DNA of 64,000 nt from Draba incana (taxonomy: Eukaryota > Streptophyta > Magnoliopsida > Brassicales > Brassicaceae), in NCBI GenBank assembly GCA_963576765.1, contig OY755213.1:18531929-18595928 (forward strand). Direction: 5' to 3'. Below the pieces are notes generated by a model. That model worked only from the letters and a program-made list of their open reading frames with translations, searched no databases and had not been told where the DNA came from. This document shows positions 35,128 through 45,951 of this stretch, piece by piece. The translations under genes were made by a program, and so were the position numbers. Numbering within the stretch: the stretch's first letter is position 1; every line of letters begins with the position of its first letter.

Positions 35128-35477
35128 TATCTTTTGTTTCATTTCTTCTGGAACAATAACAAACACTTTTTTTTTATTATGGATCTACTAGCAGAAATGA
35201 AATGTGTAATCTTCGCATTTGAGTTAAACTTGAGCCAAAATGGAAGAAGCATGATCCTAAACCTCCCAGGTTTTTTATAAAAGTATCAACAAATGGACAA
35301 GTGATTCATTTGCACTATTTTTCCCTTGCCTTGGTTTTGTCCCAATGGGTTTTCCAAGAAAGGTTTTTAATGAGGCTTGTGAATCACTTTCACATCATCC
35401 ATTTGTTGATCAAGACCACAAATTTCGACCCAAATGAATAGCCATCAAGTCCAATGCATTTTATGCCAATTACAGGT
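35128..35477 (+). repeat. direct repeat, right copy
   Basis: Second copy of 34118-34466, about 95 percent alike by eye (for example CTACCAGAA versus CTAGCAGAA), continuing into GTCAAAGAAGAGCCC, which is the native downstream of the retroelement-like part. Confidence 0.85.
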
Positions 35478-36550
35478 CAAAGAAGAGCCCAAAACAAGTG
35501 TCTAATTTGCTGGCCAAAAGAAGTGACGAAAATGGAGGAGTAAGGGTCATATTTCACTTAGATTTATTGTTGTTATTTTCTAGACAGACTGCATGTAGAC
35601 TTGTCTTTTCTATTTAAACTCTTGTATTCTCATTTCTGAATTCATCTAACTTTTTTTTCTCAAACTCTTTCTAAGAACAAGATCAAATCGGTAAATCAAA
35701 GGCTCTCTCATAACCTTTGTGTGACCCATCGATCCATCGGTAAATCAAGAGTCCTTCCACCACTCTTGTGTGACCCTCCGTTCCATCATTGATCCGTTGA
35801 TTCCCTTGCTGAATCTCGAATCCGGATCTGTCCTCAACCTATCAAAGTGTCGATCTAAGTGGGATCTCATCAGGATTTCTATTGTAGTTATCAAATTTCT
35901 AGAACCTGGTGTTTAGGTTGCTAGTTTAGTATGGAATTGAGATTTGGAATTGTTGAATTGAAAGTGTTTGAATTGCTTGGTTTAATGAATCATTGTTTTA
36001 AGATTATTTATGTGTTTAATTGTTCCGCTGATTTTTGTTTGAATGGTCGAATTAATCGTTGAGGATTATTATTTATGAGAATTATAATCTGGATTAATTA
36101 TTAAAAAAAAAGGCTAGGTTGTTTCAGCGTCGATCCTTTTCTCTCCGACGTTTTTACACATATCTGCAAATATGAATAAAAGGGAAGAGTGCATGAGGTC
36201 GGAAAAGGCGTAAAACGGGTTTTAGGTAGGAACCAACTACAAGTGAGCTGGCAATTCATGACAACAAAGAGTAGTAAAAAGAGGATAAGATGTCATTAAT
36301 GTGATTCGTTTCCTTGATCTAAAATTCTTAACAATAACTAATCAAAAATCATGTTAGTATTCCAAATTTAGAGTCAAAATCATATCCACCAAAATAATGC
36401 AAGGAGAAATTTCTTGGAGAAATTCGGTCACGGGTTTTTTGATGATTTAACCTATTAGACTCTTAAAACCTACATCTACGAGAAAACTACCTCTTTCGAT
36501 AGAAAAGCTTATTAAATTGCATTGAAAACATATGAAAATATATAGTATAA
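35478..36550 (+). mobile_element. LTR-like remnant, unclassified
   Basis: Has a possible TATA and transcript-end region (CTATTTAAACTCTTGTATTCTC) and the junction GATCTCATCA followed by a TTGTAGTTATCAAA block near 35870 that may be a degraded LTR end and primer-binding site. The remainder to 36550 is AT-rich with no coding frame. Classification is tentative. Confidence 0.35.
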
Positions 36551-37150
36551 GTGGTAAAATATAGGGTATATCATTTGTATGAAGCTTGGGAACGCATGAT
36601 GAGTTACACAAGAGCATGCCCACATCATAGAATACCTATGGAAGCTTTGCTAGGACTTTATCATCGTAGGTTACAGGAGAAGTATCACATTGCTTTGAAT
36701 GCGGCGAGCAATGGAGATTTTGGAAGTTTAGCCGTGGATAAAGGACAAGAACTTGTTGAGAGTCTTGCTCAAAGTGATAGTAAATATGGTGGAATTCAAA
36801 ATCAAGCACCAAAAGTATCCATGATGGAGGATTATGTCAAAGGTCTAGAGGAGACATTGGATACGCTAATCTAATTTAATTTCAAGGATTCTCACATTGT
36901 AAAAGGTTAAGCTAGTAGCTCTACTCTAACCACTCCACGAGATCAAAAAATCTAGGTCTTGCTTCAAAGGGTTCTAGAAAACCAAATCAAGGGTGATGAA
37001 TACATTAAAGAGAAGTTCATTGTGGTTAACAAGAGAATTTATGATATCTACATTGAGTTGAATGGAAGGATAACAAGTTTGTCTTTCTATATGAAGACCA
37101 TAGAGTTGCAAGTAGCATCTAGTTCAAAGATCCCAAAAGCTATGTCGTAA
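36551..37150 (+). pseudogene. Athila-like gag fragment
   Basis: The frame YEAWERMMSYTRACPHHRIP, then LGLYHRRLQEKYHIALNAAS and NGDF, is the C-terminal gag region also seen in the two larger Athila-like elements (compare CPHHGF...LGIFYRGVD). Flanks on both sides are unrelated, so this is an isolated fragment. Stops follow near 36873 and 37150. Confidence 0.75.
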
Positions 37151-37690
37151 GGCTCGTTGTGGTTTTAATGGCTCTATTTTCTCTCCATTCGACAAAAGGT
37201 GCATAGATGGGCACTAACACATTTCATTATCCAAGTGATCCAAACCTCGGGAAATCTTGCAACCTTAAATGTGTCCTCCAAAAAATCCCACCGTATCCAA
37301 TCATAAGCTTTTTTTAAGGCGAGTTTCAATAACATCCACCCTTTTCGACCTTTCTTACGCCTTAGAATGCAACACCTCTTGAACCATCACAATATTATCA
37401 GCACTTAATCACCCGTGAATAAAATTAGCATGTGTCAGACCGATTAACTTTGGCATTAAGCTCTTCATCCACAACACCATTGCTTTTGTAATAGTCTTAA
37501 ACAAGACATTGCATAAGCTAATGGGCCAAAACTGATTTATCCTTTTCGGCTTTCCAACTTTCAGAATTAACACTACTAACACATCACTTGACCCATCCGG
37601 AATTTGCCCTGTTTCAAAAAACCAAAGAACAAACTTTTGAACCGAGTCTCCCACAACCTCCCAACAACGATGATAGAACAAGGTTTACAC
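37150..37690 (-). pseudogene. LINE reverse transcriptase N-terminal fragment
   Basis: The minus-strand frame FYHRCWEVVGDSVQKFV, then ETGQIPDGSSDVLVVLILK, then INQFWPISLCNVLFKTITK is the start of a plant L1 RT domain; continuation MKSLMPKL...ANFIHG, then a stop and decayed RT. It abuts a CT microsatellite on the right. Confidence 0.8.
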
Positions 37691-37702
37691 ATTCCTCCAA
37701 TT

Positions 37703-37760
<58 letters not shown>

Positions 37761-37804
37761 ATCCAATATAGAAAAAGGTTTACACATTTCTCCAATTTCA
37801 TCTC
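37681..37804. repeat. (CT)n microsatellite between two 30-bp direct repeats
   Basis: About 26 CT units (37707-37758) lie between two copies of AGGTTTACACATTCCTCC / AGGTTTACACATTTCTCC, each followed by AATTTCATCTCTC (starting at 37681 and 37776). The run grew from the CTCTC at the end of the left repeat. The right copy belongs to the gypsy pol sequence. Confidence 0.8.
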
Positions 37805-40284
37805 TCGTTAACACCATAAATCCATCGGATGGTAACTTCTCTGTGATCACGTTTATACTTGAATCCAACATCTTTCTTTATAACTTTTGTGAGTGGTGCA
37901 GCAAGTGTGCTAAAGTCTTTCACAAATCTTCTGTAGAACCCAACAAGTCCATGAAAACTTCTTACTTTACTCACATTCTTATGACTTGGCCATTCCCGGA
38001 TTGCTTTTACTTTCTCCTCATCAACTTTAATGCCATATGCACTTAGAACAAAGCCTAAAAAGACAAGATTATATGTGCAAAAGGTGCACTCTTTAAGGTT
38101 GTCATAAAGCTTTTCCTCTCTAAGCAATTCCAGAATCAGTTTAAGATGCATGACTTGTTCTTCTAGATTTTTACTATAAACCATAATGTAATCAAAGTAT
38201 ACAACCACAAAGACTCCTATATGCTTTCTAATAACATGATTCATCAGCCTCAGAAAAGTATTATGTGCATTGGTTCAACCAAATGGCATAAGAAGCGACT
38301 GATAAAGACCTTGTTTTGTTTTAAATGCAGTTTTCCATTCATCTTCTTCTTTCATCCTAATATGTTCATAACCACTTTTAAGATCAATTTTAGAGAAAAT
38401 GCATGCATCATGAAGTTCATCAATCATATCATCAAGTCTAGGGATATGATGGCGAGTTATATTGTTGATTGCTCTACAATCAACAAATATTCGCTAGCTC
38501 CCATCTTTCTTTGGCACAAGTAGCACCGGAACATCACATGGAATCATTCTCTCACGAATGTGTCCTTTGTCCATGAGTTTTTTTTACTTGTGTCTCCAAC
38601 TATTTAGTCTCAACAGGATTGGTTCTATAGGCTAGCCTATTAGGAACAGAAGCTCCTGGAACGAAGTCTATTTGGTGTTCAATTCCCCAGATTGGTGGCA
38701 AACCTATAGGGTTATCTTCAGGAAAGACATCATTATAATCCTGCAAAAATGACTTGACCATACTCGGATACTCTAGTTCATGGTTAGTTACAGTCACAAG
38801 AGTCTCTTCAAACACAAATAACAGCTTAGAGTTTTGAGAAGAGGTTTTAGGCTTACTGTCCTTGGTTGGTTTTGATGTACTTCCCTTTATTTCATGCTCA
38901 CCTGATCTTGATAAACCTCTTGTGGAGTCATAGGAAGCAGAGTTATTTTCTTGCTCTTATACTTAAATGAATGCATGTTGGTGAATCCATCATGAACAAC
39001 CTATCTATCAGATTGCTATGGTCTTCCAAGTAGGATGTGACTAGCATTCATGGGTAGAACATCACATAGGATCTTATCTTCCTACTTTCCAATTGAAAAA
39101 GGAACCTTGACTTGCTGATTCACCATCATTTCACCAGTATCATTGAGTCATTGAAAGGAATAGGGTCCCGGATGCGTGTGAGTCTTTAAACCGAGTTTAG
39201 TAACCATAGCCTTACTGGCTATGTTGGTACAACCTCCTCTATCAATAATCAGACTACACACCTTCTCTTTGACCAAACACCTTGAGTGAAATAGGTTTTC
39301 TCTTTGCTCTTGTTCTTTTGTCTTGGTTAGAACATTTAATGTTCTCCTAGTAACCAGAGGTTCTCCTTTCATTGGTATCTTTATCTCTTCTTCAGTTAAT
39401 AAGCCTTGATCATACTTTTCTTCTTCATATTCTAACTCACCATCAGCTCTAAGAATCATGATCCTTTTATTAAAACAATAATTCGCATAATGCCCATGAC
39501 ATTGACATTTATAGCATTTGAGATCTCTAGCCCTTGAAACCACCTTCGCCTTTCCTTTTGGATCTTGATCTTCTTGTTTAAGCTTGATAAATGGCTTAGA
39601 ATCCCTTTGAAAACCAGATTTCTCATCCTTTTGATAGCTAGGCCTTCTTGAACCAATACGAGACTTGTTTGCACCGTAGTTAGGCCTAGAACTCTTTCTC
39701 TTGATTTGTTGTTCGAACATGATAGCCTTGTGAAGCATCTCCTCTAGTTCTACATATTGTTGAGTCTTAAATCTGTCTTGAAGGTCTATATTAAGTCCTC
39801 CCATAAATTTGGACATGACAGCTTCACCATCTTCTTGAATATTTGCCCTCAACATTAACACTTCTGTTTCCTTGAAATACTCTTCTACCATTTTAGATTC
39901 CTTGAACCGGATTTCTTAACTTCTGATATTACTCCCGGTGATAGCGACTTTGCAAAAATCTATTTCTCATGATGCTCTTTAATTGATTCTAAGTCTCTAT
40001 GGAATAATCATTGGCTCTTCTTTTCGTGGTCACAAGTGGATGACCAGCTCAAAGCAGAATCGTAGAAATCATTGGCTGCCACCTTAACCTTATTATCCTT
40101 GGTGTATTTTCGGCAAACAAACACTAGTTCAATCTTCTTCTCCTATTTCAAGTATGCATTTGGATTGTTGGTTCCATGGAAAGGCGGAATGTTAATTTTT
40201 AAGCCTCCAAAGTTATCCTTAGGTGGTGCTTTCTCTCTCTCACCCTATGTCTCCTTCAACCATTGTGAGAAGAGGTCTGGCTGT
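37776..40284 (-). pseudogene. Ty3/gypsy gag-protease-RT, interrupted and broken
   Basis: Minus strand. Gag (40284 down to about 39480): MVEEYFKETEVLMLR, RDLKCYKCQCHGHYANYC zinc knuckle. Protease region: CLVKEKVCSLII, then DRGGCTNIAS where a working copy would have DGGS-type sequence. RT: IEHQIDFVPGASVPNRLAY, then FVVVYFDYIMVYSK with DY in place of the catalytic DD. Multiple stops. The N-terminal gag continues at 47095-47220, beyond the Athila-like insertion, so the element predates it. RT is truncated at the microsatellite/LINE junction. Confidence 0.82.
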
Positions 40285-41435
40285 TGATATGCTCAAATTA
40301 AACCTAAGAGCTACTTTCTCAAACAAAGAGATCAATGCAGTACTTAAGGTATCGAAATCCACAGGGAATCAATGAAACACAAAAGATTTAATGAGTTCAG
40401 ATTATGCTAAGCAGAATTATGAGAATGCAAGTAAACAAAGCAATTAAAACGGTTGTGAGAATCAATAGAGAAAAGCGCTAGGCACAGGAAAATCTCAGGT
40501 GAATCAGATATGCAGATGATCAATTAGCAATAGGATTTATGAAGCTCAGTTCCTAAACCTGAACACGAAAGTAAAACAAACCAGCTTCCGCTGCGAATAT
40601 TATCTATGAATAAATCCAAGAAAACCAAATTCCTTTGCGAATCCTATGAATCTAAACAAGCATTAGTTTCAGGTTCAATTGTTTACAAAACCCTAAGCCA
40701 AATTCCTTTGCGAATAGGAATTTTGCTCATCAAGAACTAGTTCAGGTTATCAATCAAACTGTCGTTTCTATTAATCAACCCTAGATCAGATTCAAGGTAG
40801 CTAATCAAGAATCAGCAATAAGAACAAGTTAAGATGAAGAACTACTAATGATATTAATCCTAAGCAATTATGATCAGATCTAGCAAATCATCAACAACCT
40901 TTGAAAATCCCTAAACCTAACAGGGAAACTACTCAGACATATCCAATGATGAAAACAAGTTTTTATTAAAAGATATATCAAAAAGTTAAGTAAAATAAAG
41001 CATGAAGCCTAAATAATGGCTTAAAAACGTATATATAAAGGTCCCAAACCGACTAGAAAAGAAAAGTAAACATCTGGAACTTTTGGGCTTTGATCGGGCT
41101 TCTTCTCATTAAAATCTGGCTTTTTTCGTGAAGGGTGTCGATCGACAGCCAGAATGCGTGTCGATCGACACGTGACACTCTGAATAATCTTCATGTCTCA
41201 CCAGACCTCCTGTCGATCGACGCTTAATTCCCTGTCGATCGACGCTGGCTCTGCTGGCAGATTTTGACTTTTTGACGCTCCATTCCTCAATGCTCTAAAA
41301 CTTCCAGTAAACATATTTTCTGCTCCAATCGGTCTAGTTCCTGTAAAGACTCTAAAAACACATAGAAAACACCAAAAGACTCTAAAACATGGACTTATAT
41401 CATGGCTTAAACAGGGTAAAAACCATGATATATCA
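40285..41435 (-). mobile_element. 3' LTR of Athila-like element A
   Basis: 1151 bp. A TATA-like TTTATATATACG (minus strand, about 41028-41039) lies about 100 bp downstream of the palindrome pairs in the sense direction. Confidence 0.9.
41136..41243. promoter_or_regulatory. two paired-palindrome modules in 3' LTR of element A
   Basis: Palindrome centres 41141.5, 41164.5 (pair spacing 23) and 41216.5, 41238.5 (spacing 22); core GTCGATCGAC. The same four sites are in the other LTR at about 46797-46905. Confidence 0.85.
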
Positions 41436-42445
41436 ACTCCCCCAGACTTAGCTTTTTGCTTGTCCCTAAGCAAAACAGTGTACTCACTCCTTTAGGAACC
41501 ACATACCTTTGCAAAGCCATCCGGTGATACTTCGATGTTTCCCTAGAAGTATAGCAGTCTTCCAGATTGAATCCAAACTCCTTAGAAAATCTCAGACTTT
41601 CAGTCGCAAACCCCTTTAGTTATTTAGGTGCGGTCTCATCGAGGGAATATCGATTGCTGGACCTTCTAGATTCTTTCACTTCCTTGAACACTTTCCTGCG
41701 TTTCACCCTCTCCCTTCCCTCTGAAACTGTATCCAATTAAAGATATCATAGAGATGCAATGCCGTTGATGATTGAATTTTTGTGATGGCGGGTACCTCAG
41801 CAGAGGGTCCTTTACCACCAGAGCTTGAGCGTTTTATTCTGGCATGCTTGCACTTTTCTGTAGACTTTTTTTTATTTCCTTGGCATCTCTATGATCACTA
41901 GATCAGCTCTCATTACTGGTGTTCTTGTGGAGACAGGGTCATGAGGCTTTTTCTTTTTTTTCCGATCTAGGACAGTTGTACTTGTCATTCGGGAAGAAGT
42001 TTCAAGAGCGGTCCATCCTCGCTTTCAAGTATTTGGAAGCTGAATCAAGTCTTGTGATTACCAATGCCTTTGACAAGAAATTAGAGATTCATTAGGGGCG
42101 GGGTCTTTGACATCTTTTCTGGCGTTCTCCAGAAATCTGAACTCGCTCCGTTAAACCGATCCACCTCCAGTTACCCACCTTGTAAAACCAATCAACTTGC
42201 ATTGGAAATAGTCCTTGAGTGATGTTCAAAGTAAGTTGGAAAGGGGAGTTTTCGACCCGAATAAAACAAAATGTTTTGAAAAACACCATAAAAAACTCAA
42301 AAGAAAACACAATAATTAGCAACTACCTCCCCCAGACTTAAACAACACTGTCCCCAGTGTTATTAAGCCTAAGATCGGTGAATAAAATAGATAGAAAACA
42401 GAAGGAATCAAAATTTTGAAAAGAAAAACGTACCCTGGAGGGGGT

Positions 42446-42528
42446 GTCGATCGACATTCTCAATGGTGTCGATCGACACCATCGAATTGTTGCAAGTGTC
42501 GAGCAATTTGACCACTGCGTCGCTCGAC
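42446..42528. promoter_or_regulatory. two paired-palindrome modules downstream of protease, element A
   Basis: Centres 42450.5 and 42472.5 (spacing 22), perfect GTCGATCGAC; then a decayed pair GTCGAGCAAT at 42502.5 and GTCGCTCGAC at 42523.5 (spacing 21). Confidence 0.8.
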
Positions 42529-42704
42529 AGAAGCTCCTGAAGTTCATCCATACGTTTTTATCTCCTAAAAATCAAAATCAAAAACACACCAAACATAAAA
42601 TTGTAAAAGAAAATAAAAACATAATTATTAAGACTCACAAATGGGTTGCCTCCCATTAAGCGCTTGTTTTTAGTCCGTTAGCTTGACTGTGATGGAACTC
42701 GGAA

Positions 42705-44033
42705 CTATGGTGGATCTTTAGGAAGTATTGGACTTCCTCTATCCTTAATGGAACTCGCAGCAGCTTGTTTGAATTGAACCTTCTTTGAAGCTCCCCCAGA
42801 CTTATCAGAAACAGTCTCAGGGAAAAGTCTCATCGTTCTCTCCATCATCTCCTGAAACTCTGCTTCTCCTTTAAGCTCTTGAGGAACGATGATTCGCATT
42901 TTAGCAAAAGGCCTTGAGGTCCTTTTTGGTTTCACCTCTTCTTTCTTTCTTCCTGCAAGTTCATCAGAAAAACCAAGCTCTCGAGAAACTCGATGCTTGC
43001 ATAAGCGCGTAACAGGCTTTTCACATTCTAAATTTGAATTAACGAATGCAAGAGATTTAAGTGCAGGAGGCTCATACCTTAGCTCTTCATGAGGAATCTC
43101 AGGATATGGTTCTGAAACGACCACTTCGTCAATGATGGCGATAGGAACGTCCTCTGAAGGTTCCTTGATTGGCTCATCTTCCAGCGAAGTATCCAAAGAA
43201 AAAGCTTGACCATCGATGGTGGGTTTCCTTCGTGTCTTATCCATGTCAAAGTCCAGGATCACATCACCTAGATCAAGCTTAATCTTTCCTCTGCGCATAT
43301 CGATAGTAGCTCCAGCTGTAGCTAAGAATGATCGTCCTAGTAGAAGAGGATCTTCGGGCTCCTTATCGTATTCCAAAACCACAAAGTCTGTAGGAATGAA
43401 GCAGTCCTGAATTCTGATTGGCACATCCTCAAGAACACCCTTAGGAAATCTCTTGGAACGATCAGCTAGGATAAGAGACATCCTAGTCGTCTTGAAGTCT
43501 GTCAACCCCAATCTTCCAGCAACGGAGAATGGCATCAGGTTTATACCTGAACCTGAATCACACAGCGAATGAGGAAAACTTTCTTCGGAGATAGAGCAAC
43601 TAAGCACAAAGTTCCCTGGATCAGGTAGCTTCACTGGAACTCTGCTCTGAATCATTGCGCTTACTTCCTCTGAAACCACAACCTCCTTCTTCTTCTTCTT
43701 AGAAAACGGAGTTGTGCCCAAAAGAATCGCTTGAATGTCTCTAGTCAGCAATGCTCCTTCCTCAGGACTAATACCATTCGCTGCAAGCCGCTTGACATAT
43801 CTTCTAAGCGCAGGAGAAAGTTTTACCGCATCAACTAAAGGCATCTCCACCATGATCTTATCAATAATCCGCTTGCACATGGCCTCTTCGGCTTCCTGTT
43901 TGGACCTTTTAACTCTGGGGAAAGGAACCTTTGGCTTGTAGACGTTCTCCTCTACCTTATCTGAAGATTTGGACGAAGTTGGGCGTATCTTTGGCTCATG
44001 TCGATCGACAGATAAAGGAGTGTCGATCGACAC
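42705..44033 (-). CDS. element A protease region ORF (442 codons open)
   Basis: Open minus-strand frame. YKPKVPFPRVKRSKQEAEE and a segment ending PLVDAVKLSP precede an aspartic-protease domain with SLCDSGSGINLMPFSVAGRL; the D-S-G triad is present, and LLLGRSFLATAGATIDMRRG follows as the second conserved block. The first codons of the open frame read through a palindrome-derived stretch (SIDTPLSVDRH), so the true polyprotein start is further upstream in gag. C-terminal tail is acidic and Pro-rich. Confidence 0.8.
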   Translation of the reverse strand: MSIDTPLSVDRHEPKIRPTSSKSSDKVEENVYKPKVPFPRVKRSKQEAEEAMCKRIIDKIMVEMPLVDAVKLSPALRRYVKRLAANGISPEEGALLTRDIQAILLGTTPFSKKKKKEVVVSEEVSAMIQSRVPVKLPDPGNFVLSCSISEESFPHSLCDSGSGINLMPFSVAGRLGLTDFKTTRMSLILADRSKRFPKGVLEDVPIRIQDCFIPTDFVVLEYDKEPEDPLLLGRSFLATAGATIDMRRGKIKLDLGDVILDFDMDKTRRKPTIDGQAFSLDTSLEDEPIKEPSEDVPIAIIDEVVVSEPYPEIPHEELRYEPPALKSLAFVNSNLECEKPVTRLCKHRVSRELGFSDELAGRKKEEVKPKRTSRPFAKMRIIVPQELKGEAEFQEMMERTMRLFPETVSDKSGGASKKVQFKQAAASSIKDRGSPILPKDPP

Positions 44034-44103
44034 TTGAGTTTCTGGAATTTATGGGGATCGACTCGCGACTCGTGTCGATCGACAACCATCTTCGTCGATC
44101 GAC
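44000..44103. promoter_or_regulatory. two paired-palindrome modules at the gag-protease junction
   Basis: Centres 44004.5 and 44026.5 (spacing 22), then 44078.5 and 44098.5 (spacing 20), all GTCGATCGAC. They fall between the gag frame (to 44049) and the protease frame (from 44033). Confidence 0.8.
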
Positions 44104-45896
44104 GGAGAAGCCCCTGGAAAATTTTCTTCACCTTCAATCTGCTCCAGCTCATCCAACTGTTCTGCACTAAGTCCCTTCTTCAAATTAGGCCCTTGGAGAG
44201 TCTTTCCACTCCTTAAGATGATGGCAGCACAAGTATGCTTCGGATTTGTATCCGTTCTTGAAGGAAGAAATCCATCCTGTCTCTTTACTGATTCTGCAGT
44301 CTGAGCAACTTGTGTATCAAGCTTCTTGACAAGAGTGCTCAAAGATTCAAATTTCCCATTAAGATCTTGGTAGACGGAATCCAACTTCCCATTGAAAGTG
44401 ACTTCTAACTTCTGCTGTCCCTCTAGGAGTTGTGAAAGCTTGCTCTTTACCTCATTGTCCTGCTCAGGAGGTTTTTGGTAAGGAGAGGATCTGTAATTTC
44501 TGTTGTAATTGTTGCTCTGGAAAGGCTTCTGATAAGACGACCCATATCCCTGCTGATTCTTGAACTTCTGGAATCCTGAATCATTGATGTAGTTCACATC
44601 CTCTGCAGTTTCAACTTCATGAGCAAACTAGACCGACTTCTTTCCCATAAGGATACCTTTCATAGAATCCAGCTTTGCATTCATCTCAGCCAAGTGCTTA
44701 CTACCATCCTTGTTGTCACTCATCTGCTTCCTCTCAAAATCAGCGTTCTTCGTGCTGTTGCTAGAAGCCAAGTTCTCGATGAGAGTAACCACGTCCTCTG
44801 GATAGTTGGTATTGAAATTACCACTGCTTGCTGCATCCAGTGCCATCTGATATCATCAATCCACTCCTCTGTAGAAGATGCCTAGCAACTGGACATCTGT
44901 GAAGCCATGGTGAGGACAGTCTCTCTGATAGGACTTTAGACGCGTCCACGCAGCCCTGAATGCTTCTGTAGAACCCTGCTTGAATGAATTAATCTTCGTC
45001 CTTAACTCTTCTGACCTCGCATCGTCGAAAAAGTTGTTTAGGAACGCGTTCTTTGTGTCCTCCCAAGTAGTCAGCGATCCAGGTTCTAGCTGCTTCAACC
45101 AGTAAGAAGCATCCCCACTAAGAGAGTATGGGAATAGCTTGCAAAAGAGATCATCGCTAGACACTCCTTGAGCTTTGATGCTAGAAGCTAAGTCTTCAAA
45201 ATTTTCGATGTGGTCCATTGGATGCTCATGGGGAAGGCCATGGAAGGGATGTTGAGCTACTAGTGAGAAGTAAGCAGGCTTCACCTCAAAATCATTCCTC
45301 TGGAAAGCAGGAGGACGAATCGCAGCTCGATTCACATAGAACTGGTCCGGTCGATTGAAATCTACTAAAGTGCGATTCTGGACAGGCTGTCGATCGACAC
45401 CCTCTTGGTGTCGATCGACACCAAGCTCTCTGTTGCGTCGAGCGATATCCTCTGCGCGTTGAGCGACTCGCAGGTTTTCTTCGTGTCGAGCGACGTCAAG
45501 CCTCTGTCGCTCGACACGAGCAAGATCTTCACGAACACGTTCTGCTTCTTCTTCCTCATGGGCTCGCTGCTATTCAGCCTCATCAATTATCACGTTCCCA
45601 GCCTCGTCTAGCCTCTGGCCATCTTCATTATAGCGGTTCCCTTCTCTGTCGAAGAAACCATCATCTCTTTGGAGCAACATTATCTGCTTAACCATCTTCG
45701 TAGCTTCTTTCGTCGCTTTTCGATTGGTTCGTTCCAAGCGTGCTAGATCCTCAAGTTCCAGTTCCAAAAGTTCTTTGCCCTTGCTGCTCCTGGTATTGCG
45801 ATTTCGCATGTACCTGAAACGTAAAACAAAGAGAGAAAAACAAAAACAAAAACAAAAAAAATAAAATAAAAACAAGATATAAAAAGACCTAGACAA
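44049..45896 (-). pseudogene. element A gag, three stop interruptions
   Basis: Minus strand from MRNRNTRSSKGKELLELELEDL (45809), through a charged linker with the palindrome cluster, to VNRAAIRPPAFQRNDFE and HPFHGLPHEHPMDHIENFED, then YWLKQLEPGSLTTWEDTKN and CPHHGFTDVQLLGIFYRGVD. Stops occur near 45571, 44856 and 44630. This is the retrotransposon capsid region of Athila type; no zinc knuckle was seen. Confidence 0.8.
45389..45515. promoter_or_regulatory. three paired-palindrome modules inside gag of element A
   Basis: Pairs centred 45393.5/45414.5 (GTCGATCGAC, spacing 21), 45441.5/45462.5 (GTCGAGCGAT and GTTGAGCGAC, spacing 21) and 45489.5/45510.5 (GTCGAGCGAC and GTCGCTCGAC, spacing 21). 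The last two pairs are sequence variants that keep the spacing. Confidence 0.82.
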
Positions 45897-45951
45897 AATC
45901 CTAATAAAATAAATCTAATGGTTATGATTCCCCGGCAACGGCGCCAAAATT

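Noticed and set aside
37614..37871. ORF with a Glu-Arg repeat, minus strand
   Set aside because: Translation of the CT microsatellite.
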